NCBI RefSeq assembly: GCF_900176435.1
Contig: NZ_FWYE01000001.1
Span: 496,001 to 560,000, forward strand
DNA length: 64,000 nucleotides
Source: Picrophilus oshimae DSM 9789
GTDB lineage: Archaea; Thermoplasmatota; Thermoplasmata; Thermoplasmatales; Thermoplasmataceae
Direction of reading: 5' to 3'
Within the stretch, counting starts at the first letter, position 1, and each line of letters starts with the position of its first letter. Below the pieces are notes generated by a model. It saw nothing but the letters and a program-made list of their open reading frames with translations. It ran no database searches and was not told where the DNA came from. Positions 18,776 through 27,227 of the stretch are shown here, piece by piece. The position numbers and the translations under genes were made by a program.

Positions 18776-18994
18776 TTATTTCAATGTATAGTAACCGGCA
18801 CTCTTCTGCCTTGCCACTCTCTTGACATATCCCTTGTTTGCAAGTTCCTGAAGTGCTGATGTTACAATACCCTTGCCAACACCGGCAGCCTTCATTATAT
18901 CATCTGCCGTCTTTAATTTTTCTTCTGAATTTGCACCCAGTTTTTTCATTGCATCGTATACCTTTTTGGCATTGAGTGACAGTTCATCTGCCAT
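18776..18994 (-). CDS. small winged-helix protein, likely abundant
   Basis: 72 residues, one winged-helix domain: AKKVYDAMKKLG, then KTADDIMKAAGVGKGIVTSAL as HTH and GYVKRVARQKSAGYYTL as wing. Lysine-rich with high predicted charge. It is a single gene that has both a TATA element (about 19023-19034) and an upstream AGGTGA ribosome site, a layout seen here for highly expressed genes. It may be a general DNA-binding protein rather than a specific regulator; this is inference. Confidence 0.8.
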   Translation of the reverse strand: MADELSLNAKKVYDAMKKLGANSEEKLKTADDIMKAAGVGKGIVTSALQELANKGYVKRVARQKSAGYYTLK

Positions 18995-19114
18995 GTATTC
19001 ACCTAAATCAGTATTTAAAAAGAATATATAAATATTTTTAGTTTAAAAAAATATTAATTATAAAATAAAAGAATTATCAACAAAAAATATAATTGAATAA
19101 ATACTTATGTATGC

Positions 19115-19849
19115 ATGCTAAACTTTCTGAACATAGCATCAGGCAGCAGGGGCAATTCAACAGTTATATGGGACGAATACGATGCAATAATAATTGATTT
19201 TGGCATATCTTTAAAAAGGTATAAAATTATAGAAAATAAATTTTCAATACCTGGAAACAGATCACTTTTTATAACCCATGAGCACGGTGATCACTCAAGG
19301 AATGCCAGGGCCATGTCAAAATACGCCGATGTTTATTCAAGGGCCGCAACCCTTGAATCACTTGGAATCAATGGATATAAAATAAACGACGAGGTCGCAA
19401 TAGGCAACTTTTTTATAAATGCTGTGAGCATAAGCCACGATGCCGTTGACCCGGTAGGCTATATAATAAAGAATAAAAACATCAAGATCTCTGTTGTATC
19501 AGATCTTGGATTTGTTGGCGATTCATTAATAGACGAAATAAAGAATTCGAATTTAATAGCCCTGGAGGCAAATCACGATCCGGAGATGCTTGCCTCCGGG
19601 CCATATCCGGAGCATTTAAAGGCAAGGATAAAGGGCAGGTACGGGCACCTTTCAAACGAGCAGAGCGCCGAGGCAATATACCTTTCAAATAATAATTCAT
19701 ACATCCTTTTAACGCATCTCAGCGAGAAAAACAACACACCAGAGCTTGCATACAAAACCGTTTATAACTATCTAAAAAACAGGAATGCAAGATTTAAGTC
19801 AATAGAATGCGCATCCCAGTATCATGGGAGCTCCCTTTACAATTTTTAA
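19115..19849 (+). CDS. metallo-beta-lactamase-fold hydrolase, YycJ/WalJ-like
   Basis: 244 residues. LASGS-type opening (LNIASGSRGNSTVIW), the metal motif THEHGDHSRNA (HxHxDH), downstream His in SISHDAV, Asp in SVVSDLG, and the terminal LLTHLSEKNN. The pattern resembles the YycJ/WalJ group, exonuclease or phosphoesterase members of the MBL fold. It probably acts on DNA or phosphodiesters; substrate not known. Confidence 0.85.
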   Translation: MLNFLNIASGSRGNSTVIWDEYDAIIIDFGISLKRYKIIENKFSIPGNRSLFITHEHGDHSRNARAMSKYADVYSRAATLESLGINGYKINDEVAIGNFFINAVSISHDAVDPVGYIIKNKNIKISVVSDLGFVGDSLIDEIKNSNLIALEANHDPEMLASGPYPEHLKARIKGRYGHLSNEQSAEAIYLSNNNSYILLTHLSEKNNTPELAYKTVYNYLKNRNARFKSIECASQYHGSSLYNF

Positions 19850-19907
19850 TGGAATAAAATTATTGTTTACCTATTAATATTTATTAACATCATTTATATA
19901 CATACGC

Positions 19908-20903
19908 ATGGAAGATTATGATCTTGTCATTATAGGTGCCGGGCCCACCGGCCTTTTTGCGACGTTTCTCGCAGGCTTAAGGGATATAAAGAGCATAACG
20001 CTTGAGGCACTTGATTATGTTGGTGGTCAGATACCTGAGCTTTATCCGGAGAAGCCTGTATATGATGTCCAGGGAATACCGAAGATAAATGCAATAAAGC
20101 TAAGGGATCAAATGTACGAGCAGGCAAAAACATTCAATAATAGAATAGAATTGAACAGCAAGGTCACGGACATTATAAAGGAAAATGACATATTTAAAAT
20201 AGAGGTCAATGGCGTATATAAATACAATGCCAGGGCCGTTCTCTTATGCACGGGCATAGGTGATTTCACGCCAAGGAAGATAGGCTGCGAGGGCGAGGAT
20301 AGGTTTTTCAATAAAGGTTTAACATACACAGTAAAGGACACAGAGAAGTTCAGGGATTTAACAGTTGCCGTTGTCGGCGGTGGTGACTCGGCCCTTGATT
20401 ACGCAACAGAGCTTGCAAACACGGCAAGGCACGTTTATATAATACATCATAGTGAGAACTTCAAGGCCGCAGAAAAGACAATAGACCTTGCAAGGAAGAA
20501 TGAAAAGATAACATTTATAGTAAACAGCTCTGTTATCTCAATAGATGGTGGCTCAAAGCTTGAGAGCATAAAGATAAAAAATGAGCTGACAAATGATATA
20601 TCTGAGCTTGGCCTTGATGCACTGGTTGTTGCCATAGGCCATGTTGGAAGGGCAAATATATACAAATCACTGCCGCTGCAGTTAAGCCCAAACAAGAGAG
20701 GCGTTCTTGTTAACAGTAAACTGGAGACAAACATACCAGGAATCTATGCTGCCGGAGACGTTGCAAGTGTCGAGGGTGAGCCGGCAAACCCACTAATAGC
20801 AATAGGCGGTGCGCAGGCATACCAGGCAATAAACTATATAAAAAAGTACATAAATCCACAGGCATCATTCTTTGGTGGCCACAGCTCAAACCTAAAGATA
20901 TAA
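19908..20903 (+). CDS. ferredoxin-NADP reductase, thioredoxin-reductase-like type
   Basis: FAD protein of the YumC/TrxR-like class. FAD site IIGAGPTGLFA, second nucleotide site VVGGGDSALDYATELA, and C-terminal AAGDVASVEGEPANPL. The CxxC redox pair of true thioredoxin reductases is missing between the two domains (RHVYIIHHSENFKAA follows directly), which is typical for ferredoxin-NADP reductases of this fold. It likely exchanges electrons between ferredoxin and NADP in the cytoplasm. Confidence 0.87.
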   Translation: MEDYDLVIIGAGPTGLFATFLAGLRDIKSITLEALDYVGGQIPELYPEKPVYDVQGIPKINAIKLRDQMYEQAKTFNNRIELNSKVTDIIKENDIFKIEVNGVYKYNARAVLLCTGIGDFTPRKIGCEGEDRFFNKGLTYTVKDTEKFRDLTVAVVGGGDSALDYATELANTARHVYIIHHSENFKAAEKTIDLARKNEKITFIVNSSVISIDGGSKLESIKIKNELTNDISELGLDALVVAIGHVGRANIYKSLPLQLSPNKRGVLVNSKLETNIPGIYAAGDVASVEGEPANPLIAIGGAQAYQAINYIKKYINPQASFFGGHSSNLKI

Positions 20904-20954
20904 AAAACCTTTTCAATTTATAAATTTATTTATAATTAATAACAATGCTTTTCC

Positions 20955-21923
20955 ATGGATGTTATTGAACAGCTGAAGGCAATGAATGCAAAGAGGATAC
21001 TATTGCAGATACCTGATGGTTTAAAACCATCCGCCTTCAGGCTTTTTAATATGTTTTCAAAGGATTTTAACGTTATTATAAGCTCCCAGGGCTTCTATGG
21101 TGCCTGTGATATAGGCAACAGGGAAATATACGATAATGTTGACTGCATAGTTCAGTTCGGCCACTCAGAGATACCAAATATAAAGTACCCAAAGCCCGTG
21201 ATCTTCATTGAATACAGAAATGATGTTATAGAACTTGATGAATCGATATTTTACGATCTTAAAAAGTATAATACCATTGGTCTGCTATCATCGATACAGT
21301 ATTACGATGAGATGCTTTACGTTTCTGATATATTAAAAAGGCTTGGCATAAAAACGGTTATAGGTAAAACTGATAAAAGGATGAAATACCCGGGGCAGGT
21401 GCTCGGCTGCAATTTCAGTGCTGTGCACAGCTCTGCCCTTGATGTTGATGCATTTCTTGTTGTGAGTACCGGCATGTTCCATGCAATTGGTGCACAGCTG
21501 GCATCTGACAAGGATGTTTACCTTCTTGATTTAAATGAGAGAAGAATAAAAAACATAAAAAATGATGTCGATCTATTTATAAGAAGGAGGTATTTGAGAA
21601 TATCCAGGGCCCTTGACGCAAGGAAATTCTGCGTTTTGATGGATACAAAGATAGGCCAGTACAGAAGAAGGCTTGCAGAGCATATATACAGGGAATTATT
21701 ATCACTTGGCAAGGATGCAATACTTGTTACAGCGGATAACGTTAATCCGTACGATATAGAAAATCTTAGGTGCGATGCTGTTGTTTTCACCGGCTGTCCA
21801 AGGGTTTCACTGGATGATGAGGAAAAATTTAGCGTTCCTGTATTGACACCGCAGGAATTCAAATCGCTCTTTATAAAAAGATCAAATAAATATATAATGG
21901 ACGAAATAGTTTCCGTTGATTAA
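20955..21923 (+). CDS. dph2: 2-(3-amino-3-carboxypropyl)histidine synthase
   Basis: Radical-type Fe-S enzyme that begins diphthamide synthesis on the conserved His of EF-2 (the EF-2 gene is at 34907-37105). The three cluster cysteines appear in FYGACDIGN, QVLGCNFS and FTGCPRVSLDD. 322 residues, a normal archaeal length. Its TAA stop shares the TTAA tetranucleotide at 21920-21923 with the convergent methylthiotransferase gene. Confidence 0.94.
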   Translation: MDVIEQLKAMNAKRILLQIPDGLKPSAFRLFNMFSKDFNVIISSQGFYGACDIGNREIYDNVDCIVQFGHSEIPNIKYPKPVIFIEYRNDVIELDESIFYDLKKYNTIGLLSSIQYYDEMLYVSDILKRLGIKTVIGKTDKRMKYPGQVLGCNFSAVHSSALDVDAFLVVSTGMFHAIGAQLASDKDVYLLDLNERRIKNIKNDVDLFIRRRYLRISRALDARKFCVLMDTKIGQYRRRLAEHIYRELLSLGKDAILVTADNVNPYDIENLRCDAVVFTGCPRVSLDDEEKFSVPVLTPQEFKSLFIKRSNKYIMDEIVSVD

Positions 21924-23122
21924 ATTTTTCCTATTAAATATGTATCCCCATGATCAACGATCTCAACATTTAATCTATCATATAATTTTACATCGCCTTT
22001 TATTATAACCGGCCTGTAGTTGACATCCCTTGCAAGGTATGCATTTTCGGTTCTTTCTGTTACAATAACTTTTAATATCCTTCCATGGTATCTGGAAAGC
22101 TTTTCATCCATGTATTCTTTATGCATTTCCATGATTTTCTTTGAGAATTCCTTTGTAATGTTCGATGGCATCGTCTTCCTTGAAAAATCCGGCGTGTATG
22201 GCCTTGGTGAAAACCTTGTTATGTTTATTATATCTGGCATGTAGGTATCTATGAATTTGTAAGTGTTCTCCATGCTCTCGCTGTTCTCTGTATAATATCC
22301 AGCTATTATATCTGTGGAAAACACCATGTCCGGGAATTCCTCTTTGAATCTTTTTATCACATGCCCGGCTTCCTCTATCTTATATTCCCTGTTCATGGAA
22401 TCAAGAATTCTGTTGTCCCCGCTCTGAACAGGCAGATGCAGGAATTTAAAGACCTTATCATTTTTATAGGCATCTATTAATTTCTCCAGTATATCATATG
22501 TGTTCCTGGGCTCCATCATGCCAACCCTTAGCATAAAATCCACGTCAAGTCTTGTTATACTATTTATTAAATCCGCAAGATCTGTATTTATATCCTTTCC
22601 ATAGGCGGCCGTATCCAGCGATGTTATCCTGATCTCCCTTATTCCTGATTCGATTTGCATCCTTACCTGGCCAACTATCTTCTCCGGGCTTCTTGATAAA
22701 AGCTTCCCCCTTGATATATGTGATATGCAGAAGTTGCAATGGCCGGTGCATCCCTGGTTTATTGGAATTCCATCAAGTATCGATGGCTCCTTTATTTTAA
22801 CATCATCAAGTGTTCCTGTGTAAAAGCTTCTGAATTCCCTTGGCTTTATCACCCTAATATTTTCTGATTCAAGTGTGTTTCCGTTTACTGTTGCCAGGCA
22901 TCCAAGAACAAGCACGTTCCTTGATTTTTTTGACAGCTCACCTATCCTTTTAAGCATATGGTCTTCTGTATGCTTTATAACAACGCAGGTTCCTATAACG
23001 CTTACATCGGCCCTTTCAGGGTCATCAACAAGTTCGCCACCATCCTGCAACATCTTATTAACGTAAAGGGCAGCCTCTGATTTTTCAAGGGTACAGCCAT
23101 AAGATTCAAAGTAAACCTTCAT
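21920..23122 (-). CDS. tRNA t6A37 methylthiotransferase, MtaB/CDKAL1-like
   Basis: Radical SAM enzyme that adds a methylthio group to t6A at position 37 of tRNA. N-terminal UPF0004 domain with three Cys (YFESYGC, GTCVV, LGCLA), radical SAM triad in NQGCTGHCNFCISH, and a C-terminal TRAM domain (KLSRYHGRILKVIVTERTE). The open frame reaches 23200, but ATG 23122 (MKVYFESYGC) is the family start; the upstream 26 residues are hydrophobic and unlike the family. Confidence 0.92.
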   Translation of the reverse strand: MKVYFESYGCTLEKSEAALYVNKMLQDGGELVDDPERADVSVIGTCVVIKHTEDHMLKRIGELSKKSRNVLVLGCLATVNGNTLESENIRVIKPREFRSFYTGTLDDVKIKEPSILDGIPINQGCTGHCNFCISHISRGKLLSRSPEKIVGQVRMQIESGIREIRITSLDTAAYGKDINTDLADLINSITRLDVDFMLRVGMMEPRNTYDILEKLIDAYKNDKVFKFLHLPVQSGDNRILDSMNREYKIEEAGHVIKRFKEEFPDMVFSTDIIAGYYTENSESMENTYKFIDTYMPDIINITRFSPRPYTPDFSRKTMPSNITKEFSKKIMEMHKEYMDEKLSRYHGRILKVIVTERTENAYLARDVNYRPVIIKGDVKLYDRLNVEIVDHGDTYLIGKI

Positions 23123-23323
23123 GCTTTTAATATGTTTTATATCGTTATTAATGTTACTGAATGCAGTTAATAAAAATAAATTTATTATAAGTATTTCCAT
23201 ATATATTTATATTAAAAATTTATAAAAGGAAATCATATAAAATATTCATAATTTATCATTTCATAAAAGCATCATTTTAATGATTAATAGAAAACTCTAA
23301 ATATTGTCTTAAAATATCATATT

Positions 23324-23854
23324 ATGGCAGATAATAATAATGAAAATTACCTAAAAAAATATGAATGTGACCTAACGCTAAGATGGAGCAAGATAGACCA
23401 ATCAATACTACCATTTGACGAGCTTGACCGTGATATAATGTGCTTCCTGAGATATAACGCAAGGATGTCTAATGCGGAGATTGCAAAGATGCTAAATACA
23501 AGCGAGGCAACGGTTAGAAGAAGGATAAATGAGCTTGTAAGAAAGAAGATAATAACAGGTTTCTCGGCCCTTGTGGATTTGCATACCATAGAAAACAGTA
23601 TTAAAGTATGCATAAGGGTCGATACCGACGCCGAAAGAATAGATGAAATAGCATCAAAGATAGCGGAGAACCCTGATATTATATCTCTTTACAGAAGACG
23701 TGGCCAGAACCAGCTCCTGCTGCAGGGGCTCTTCCTTAATCTCGAGGCAGTCCAGGACTTTGAGGACAACCTTGCAAGGACACAGGGTATAATAAAATTT
23801 GAAACCATGGTGGTTTCAAAGGTATATAAAAAGGACCCATGGGTCGGTATATAA
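23324..23854 (+). CDS. Lrp/AsnC family transcription regulator
   Basis: 176 residues: an N-terminal extension, HTH (LDRDIMCFLRYNARMSNAEI, TSEATVRRRINELVRKKIITGFSALVD) and a RAM ligand-binding domain. These regulators sense amino acids and often control amino acid metabolism. Aspartase lies next door in convergent orientation, and an asparaginase-like gene is 2.5 kb further on, which makes aspartate metabolism a possible target (inference). Confidence 0.92.
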   Translation: MADNNNENYLKKYECDLTLRWSKIDQSILPFDELDRDIMCFLRYNARMSNAEIAKMLNTSEATVRRRINELVRKKIITGFSALVDLHTIENSIKVCIRVDTDAERIDEIASKIAENPDIISLYRRRGQNQLLLQGLFLNLEAVQDFEDNLARTQGIIKFETMVVSKVYKKDPWVGI

Positions 23855-23856
23855 AA

Positions 23857-25224
23857 TTATTCATTCATGAACGAGAATATTTTATCGTACTGCTCCTCAG
23901 TTATTTTTCCTGTTTGCAGGACAAGATCCCTGATATTCTCGCCGGTTTCAAGGGCCCTTTCAACTATTGCAGCAACGGTATCATAGCCAAGGTATGGATT
24001 AAGCAATGCGGCAGATCCAAAGCTGTTCTGTAGATGCAGCCTGCAGTGCTTTAAATCTGGTTTTATACCATCTATGGCCCTTTCCCTGAGCATGTCCATG
24101 CCATTTTTAAGTATTGTTATTGATCTTGTTATCTCATAATCTATATTTGGCATAAAGACGTTTAATTCAAGCTGCCCTGCCTTTGCCGACATGTTTACCG
24201 CCTGCTGGGCACCAAGTATAGAATTGCATATCATGTTCATTGCCTCCGGTATTGATGGATTTATCTTTCCAGGCATTATTGATGACCCCTGCTGCACTGC
24301 CGGCAACAGTATCTCACGGATTCCGGCTCCAGGTCCCGAGTATAAAAGCCTTAAATCGTCAGAGATCTTGCCAAGGTCTATTGCAGTGTTCGCAAGAGAG
24401 TTCATGAACCTGGAAAAATCAGTCATAAACTGCATAACACCCATCATGTTTCCAGAGGTTCTAAAGTTCACCTTTAACATATTTGAAAGTGCCTCAACGG
24501 CGTAATCCCTGTATCCATCAGGTGTATTGGCGCCGTTTCCAACAGCCGTTCCGCCTATGTTTAATTCTAATATGTAATCCAGTGCATTTTTTATTTCCTT
24601 CATATCCTTTGCAAGGGCATAGGCCCAGGCACGGAACTCATCGCCAAGTGTAACACGAACGGCGTCCTGCAGGTGTGTTCTTCCTGTTTTGTATATCTTT
24701 GAGAATTCCTCGCCCTTCCTGTTAAGAGACATTATCAGCTGGTTCATTGATTCCAGAAGGTCAGGAGCCTTTATCATTATTGCAACGCGCATCATTGTTG
24801 GGTATATATCATTTGTTGACTGGCTCATATTTACAGTGTCATTTGGATGTATTATCTTATAATCGCCCTTTTTATGGCCAAGCCTTTCCAGTGCTATGTT
24901 GGCAATAACCTCGTTTGCGTTCATGTTAAATGAGGTTCCTGCACCTGCCTGGTAAACATCTATAACAAACTGGTCATTGTATTTTCCTGATATAACCAGG
25001 TCACACGCCTGGTCTATTGCACTGTAAAGCTCATCGTTAAGCTTCCCGGCTCTATGGTTTCCATAGGCAGCTGCCTTCTTGACCATTGCTATTGCCTTTA
25101 TATGGTCATCATCCTCCTTTATTCCTGATATTTTAAAATTGTTCATGGCCCTGTATGTATTTATGCCATAGTAAACAGAATCATCAAGCTCAACACTGCC
25201 TATAACATCGTGCTCTGTTCTCAT
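23857..25224 (-). CDS. aspA: aspartate ammonia-lyase
   Basis: Aspartase/fumarase superfamily, 455 residues. Signature loop GSSIMPGKINPSIPEAMN; substrate-site segments TGRTHLQDAVRVTLGDEF and NMSQSTNDIYPTMMRVA. The AGQLELNVFMPNI segment favours aspartase over fumarase. The reaction splits aspartate into fumarate and ammonia. The neighbouring asparaginase-like and Lrp genes fit amino acid catabolism. Fumarase activity cannot be wholly excluded by sequence alone. Confidence 0.88.
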   Translation of the reverse strand: MRTEHDVIGSVELDDSVYYGINTYRAMNNFKISGIKEDDDHIKAIAMVKKAAAYGNHRAGKLNDELYSAIDQACDLVISGKYNDQFVIDVYQAGAGTSFNMNANEVIANIALERLGHKKGDYKIIHPNDTVNMSQSTNDIYPTMMRVAIMIKAPDLLESMNQLIMSLNRKGEEFSKIYKTGRTHLQDAVRVTLGDEFRAWAYALAKDMKEIKNALDYILELNIGGTAVGNGANTPDGYRDYAVEALSNMLKVNFRTSGNMMGVMQFMTDFSRFMNSLANTAIDLGKISDDLRLLYSGPGAGIREILLPAVQQGSSIMPGKINPSIPEAMNMICNSILGAQQAVNMSAKAGQLELNVFMPNIDYEITRSITILKNGMDMLRERAIDGIKPDLKHCRLHLQNSFGSAALLNPYLGYDTVAAIVERALETGENIRDLVLQTGKITEEQYDKIFSFMNE

Positions 25225-25276
25225 GTTTATTAATTTATTTCTATTATAAAAGAATTTATCTGTGAAAATAAATCTG

Positions 25277-25301
25277 CATAAGTATTTATAACATACTTAT
25301 G
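25277..25301. promoter_or_regulatory. inverted repeat around the TATA box of the ICDH-like gene
   Basis: CATAAGTA (25277-25284) and TACTTATG (25294-25301) are exact 8-base inverted arms with a 9-base spacer that holds TTTATA. The element ends 11 bases before the GTG start at 25312, which sits about 25 bases after the TATA sequence. A repressor bound here would cover the TBP site. Confidence 0.55.
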
Positions 25302-25311
25302 ATAATGAATC

Positions 25312-26379
25312 GTGTACATAAAACTGGATGGCAATCATTTAATCATACCTGATGATGTTACGATAGGTTACATAGAGGGAGACGGTGAGGGTACAGAACT
25401 GACAAGGGCCATGATAAATGCTGTTAACTCTGCAATTGAAATTGCATATTCAGGATCAAAATCAATAGAATGGAAGAAGATATACATTGGTAGAGAAGCA
25501 TACGAAAAATATGGCAAGTACCTGCCAAGGGAATCAATAGAGGATATAAGAAAGACAGTTTTTGTAATGAAAGGCCCGCTGAGCTCAAACATAAACGGCC
25601 ATGATATAAACATAAATATAAAGAGAATATTGAATCTATACACAGACGTGAAATGCATAACCGGCCTGCCAGGGCTATCTGAAGGAAAGGAGATCTTTAT
25701 CTTCTCACCGTCCATTGATGAGGTATATCACTTTTCATACGATTCCGAGGACTCGGATATGCTAAGGCAGTACCTTCAGCAGAGCTTCAATATTTCAATA
25801 GGCGGTGACAGCGATATATTCCTAAAGGGTACAAGCAGGTACAGGATTATTAAAATAGCGTCGAAGATCGCCGAGATCTCATCATTATATGGTATAAAAA
25901 GAACACTGGTAGCTGATGATTACACGGGAAGCCATGCACCACTATGGGTTTATAACACACTTAACAAAATGGAGATGCCTGTTGAAATAGAAAATTTGTA
26001 CAATTTGTACGATGAGATGACATCAGAAAGCAGATTCAATATATTTATTCCTGATTCGAGGCTCTCATCATTAATAATAAAAATAATAAGCGCAAGAACA
26101 TTTTTTGGTGCAATACTTGGCGATTTCATATCATTATTTGAATCACAGAGCAGGCCGTCATTCACCGAGGAGGGTTATGATCTTGCCGATCCAACATCGT
26201 TTTTACTTGCATCATCCATGATGCTGCGCAGATTGAACTTTAATGATGCCGCGTTAATATTAAGAAACGCATTAAACTCCGTTTATTCAGATGGTATTCT
26301 TCCAGCGTCATTAAATTTAAACAATGGTTTAAAATGCTCGGATTTTATCGATGCCATTGTAAAGAGAATGAAAAGATAA
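25312..26379 (+). CDS. degenerate isocitrate dehydrogenase paralogue
   Basis: 355 residues that keep the N- and C-terminal frame of NADP isocitrate dehydrogenase: GYIEGDGEGTELTRAMINAV, AYEKYGKYLP, VMKGPLSS, and at the end DPTSFLLASSMMLRRLNFNDAA and LKCSDFIDAIV. The active site is lost. Where the family has the substrate-binding Arg of LRPV and RENxED, this protein has VKCI and FSPSIDE; the catalytic Lys region reads LVADDYTGSHA; and the metal-binding GDYxSD is GDFISL. It is shorter than ordinary enzymes. Likely a non-catalytic or re-purposed protein. GTG start, leaderless. Confidence 0.82.
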   Translation: MYIKLDGNHLIIPDDVTIGYIEGDGEGTELTRAMINAVNSAIEIAYSGSKSIEWKKIYIGREAYEKYGKYLPRESIEDIRKTVFVMKGPLSSNINGHDININIKRILNLYTDVKCITGLPGLSEGKEIFIFSPSIDEVYHFSYDSEDSDMLRQYLQQSFNISIGGDSDIFLKGTSRYRIIKIASKIAEISSLYGIKRTLVADDYTGSHAPLWVYNTLNKMEMPVEIENLYNLYDEMTSESRFNIFIPDSRLSSLIIKIISARTFFGAILGDFISLFESQSRPSFTEEGYDLADPTSFLLASSMMLRRLNFNDAALILRNALNSVYSDGILPASLNLNNGLKCSDFIDAIVKRMKR

Positions 26380-26405
26380 TTATAAAGACTAAACATATGT
26401 TTACC

Positions 26406-27227
26406 ATGAATGTGATAATGCTCCATGGTGGTGCAGGCTCAACAGGCGTTGAACAGAAATTAATGGAATACGCGGTTAAATCAAAATCAGGCAGTGCTCT
26501 TGATTCTGTATGCAATGCCGTTGTGCTTATGGAAAACGATCCGTGCTTTAATGCAGGAACGGGCTCATGCATGAGGCTTGACGGCTCAATACAGATGGAC
26601 GCTGCTGTCATGACATCAAAGGGCTTTGGTTCAGTCATGGCCATAGAAAATGTGAAGAATCCTGTGCTTGTTGCCAGGGCAGTTATGGAGAGATCACCGC
26701 ATCTTATAATGGCCGGTGATGGTGCCGAAAAGTTTGCGCACCTGCTTGGCTTCGAGAAATACGATCCATCAACGGAAAGGGCAGCAAAAAGAAGGGAAAA
26801 TGACATATCAATGATCCTAAGCAGGAAAATTGATTCATATAATAAAATGATGGAAACAGTTGACATATCAAAATTTGTTGATACCGTCGGCGCGGTTGCC
26901 AGGGTAAATGGTGAATTTGCTGCAGCAGTTTCCACTGGCGGTGCACCGCCAATGCTGAGGGGCCGTGTTGGTGACTCACCGGTTCCTGGTGCCGGCATAT
27001 TCTGCGGTGAAAACGGTGCCGTGGTTGCAACCGGCGTTGGCGAGGAAATCATAAAAAACATGCTGTGTATATCGATATACAACGAAATTGGAAGGGAAAG
27101 CTTAAGCAAAATAGTAATGAAAAATATATCAAGGTTCAGGTACCATGCTGGTGTGATAGCCGTATCAAACGAAGAGTACTTTGCATATTCCAATACAGAT
27201 ATGAGCTATGCTGCCCTTGAATTCTAG
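26406..27227 (+). CDS. isoaspartyl peptidase / L-asparaginase, Ntn-hydrolase type
   Basis: Plant-type asparaginase family; autocatalytic cleavage exposes the Thr nucleophile. Seen: IMLHGGAGS near the start, FNAGTGSCMRLDGSIQMDA, the cleavage site FVDTVGAVARV, AAAVSTGGAPP and ATGVGEEIIK. It removes isoaspartyl residues or hydrolyses asparagine to aspartate, which aspartase could then use. The frame is open from 26334, overlapping the ICDH-like gene, but ATG 26406 gives the family start and fits a TATA at about 26380. Its stop shares CTAG (27224-27227) with the convergent gene. Confidence 0.9.
   Translation: MNVIMLHGGAGSTGVEQKLMEYAVKSKSGSALDSVCNAVVLMENDPCFNAGTGSCMRLDGSIQMDAAVMTSKGFGSVMAIENVKNPVLVARAVMERSPHLIMAGDGAEKFAHLLGFEKYDPSTERAAKRRENDISMILSRKIDSYNKMMETVDISKFVDTVGAVARVNGEFAAAVSTGGAPPMLRGRVGDSPVPGAGIFCGENGAVVATGVGEEIIKNMLCISIYNEIGRESLSKIVMKNISRFRYHAGVIAVSNEEYFAYSNTDMSYAALEF

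Noticed and set aside
23271-23284. ATCATT/AATGAT inverted arms upstream of the Lrp gene
   Set aside because: Six-base AT-rich arms are expected often by chance in this sequence, and the site is too far from the predicted promoter.
26345-27193. 282-codon open frame on the minus strand
   Set aside because: It mirrors the isoaspartyl peptidase/asparaginase gene, which has clear catalytic motifs; the antisense product has no recognisable pattern.
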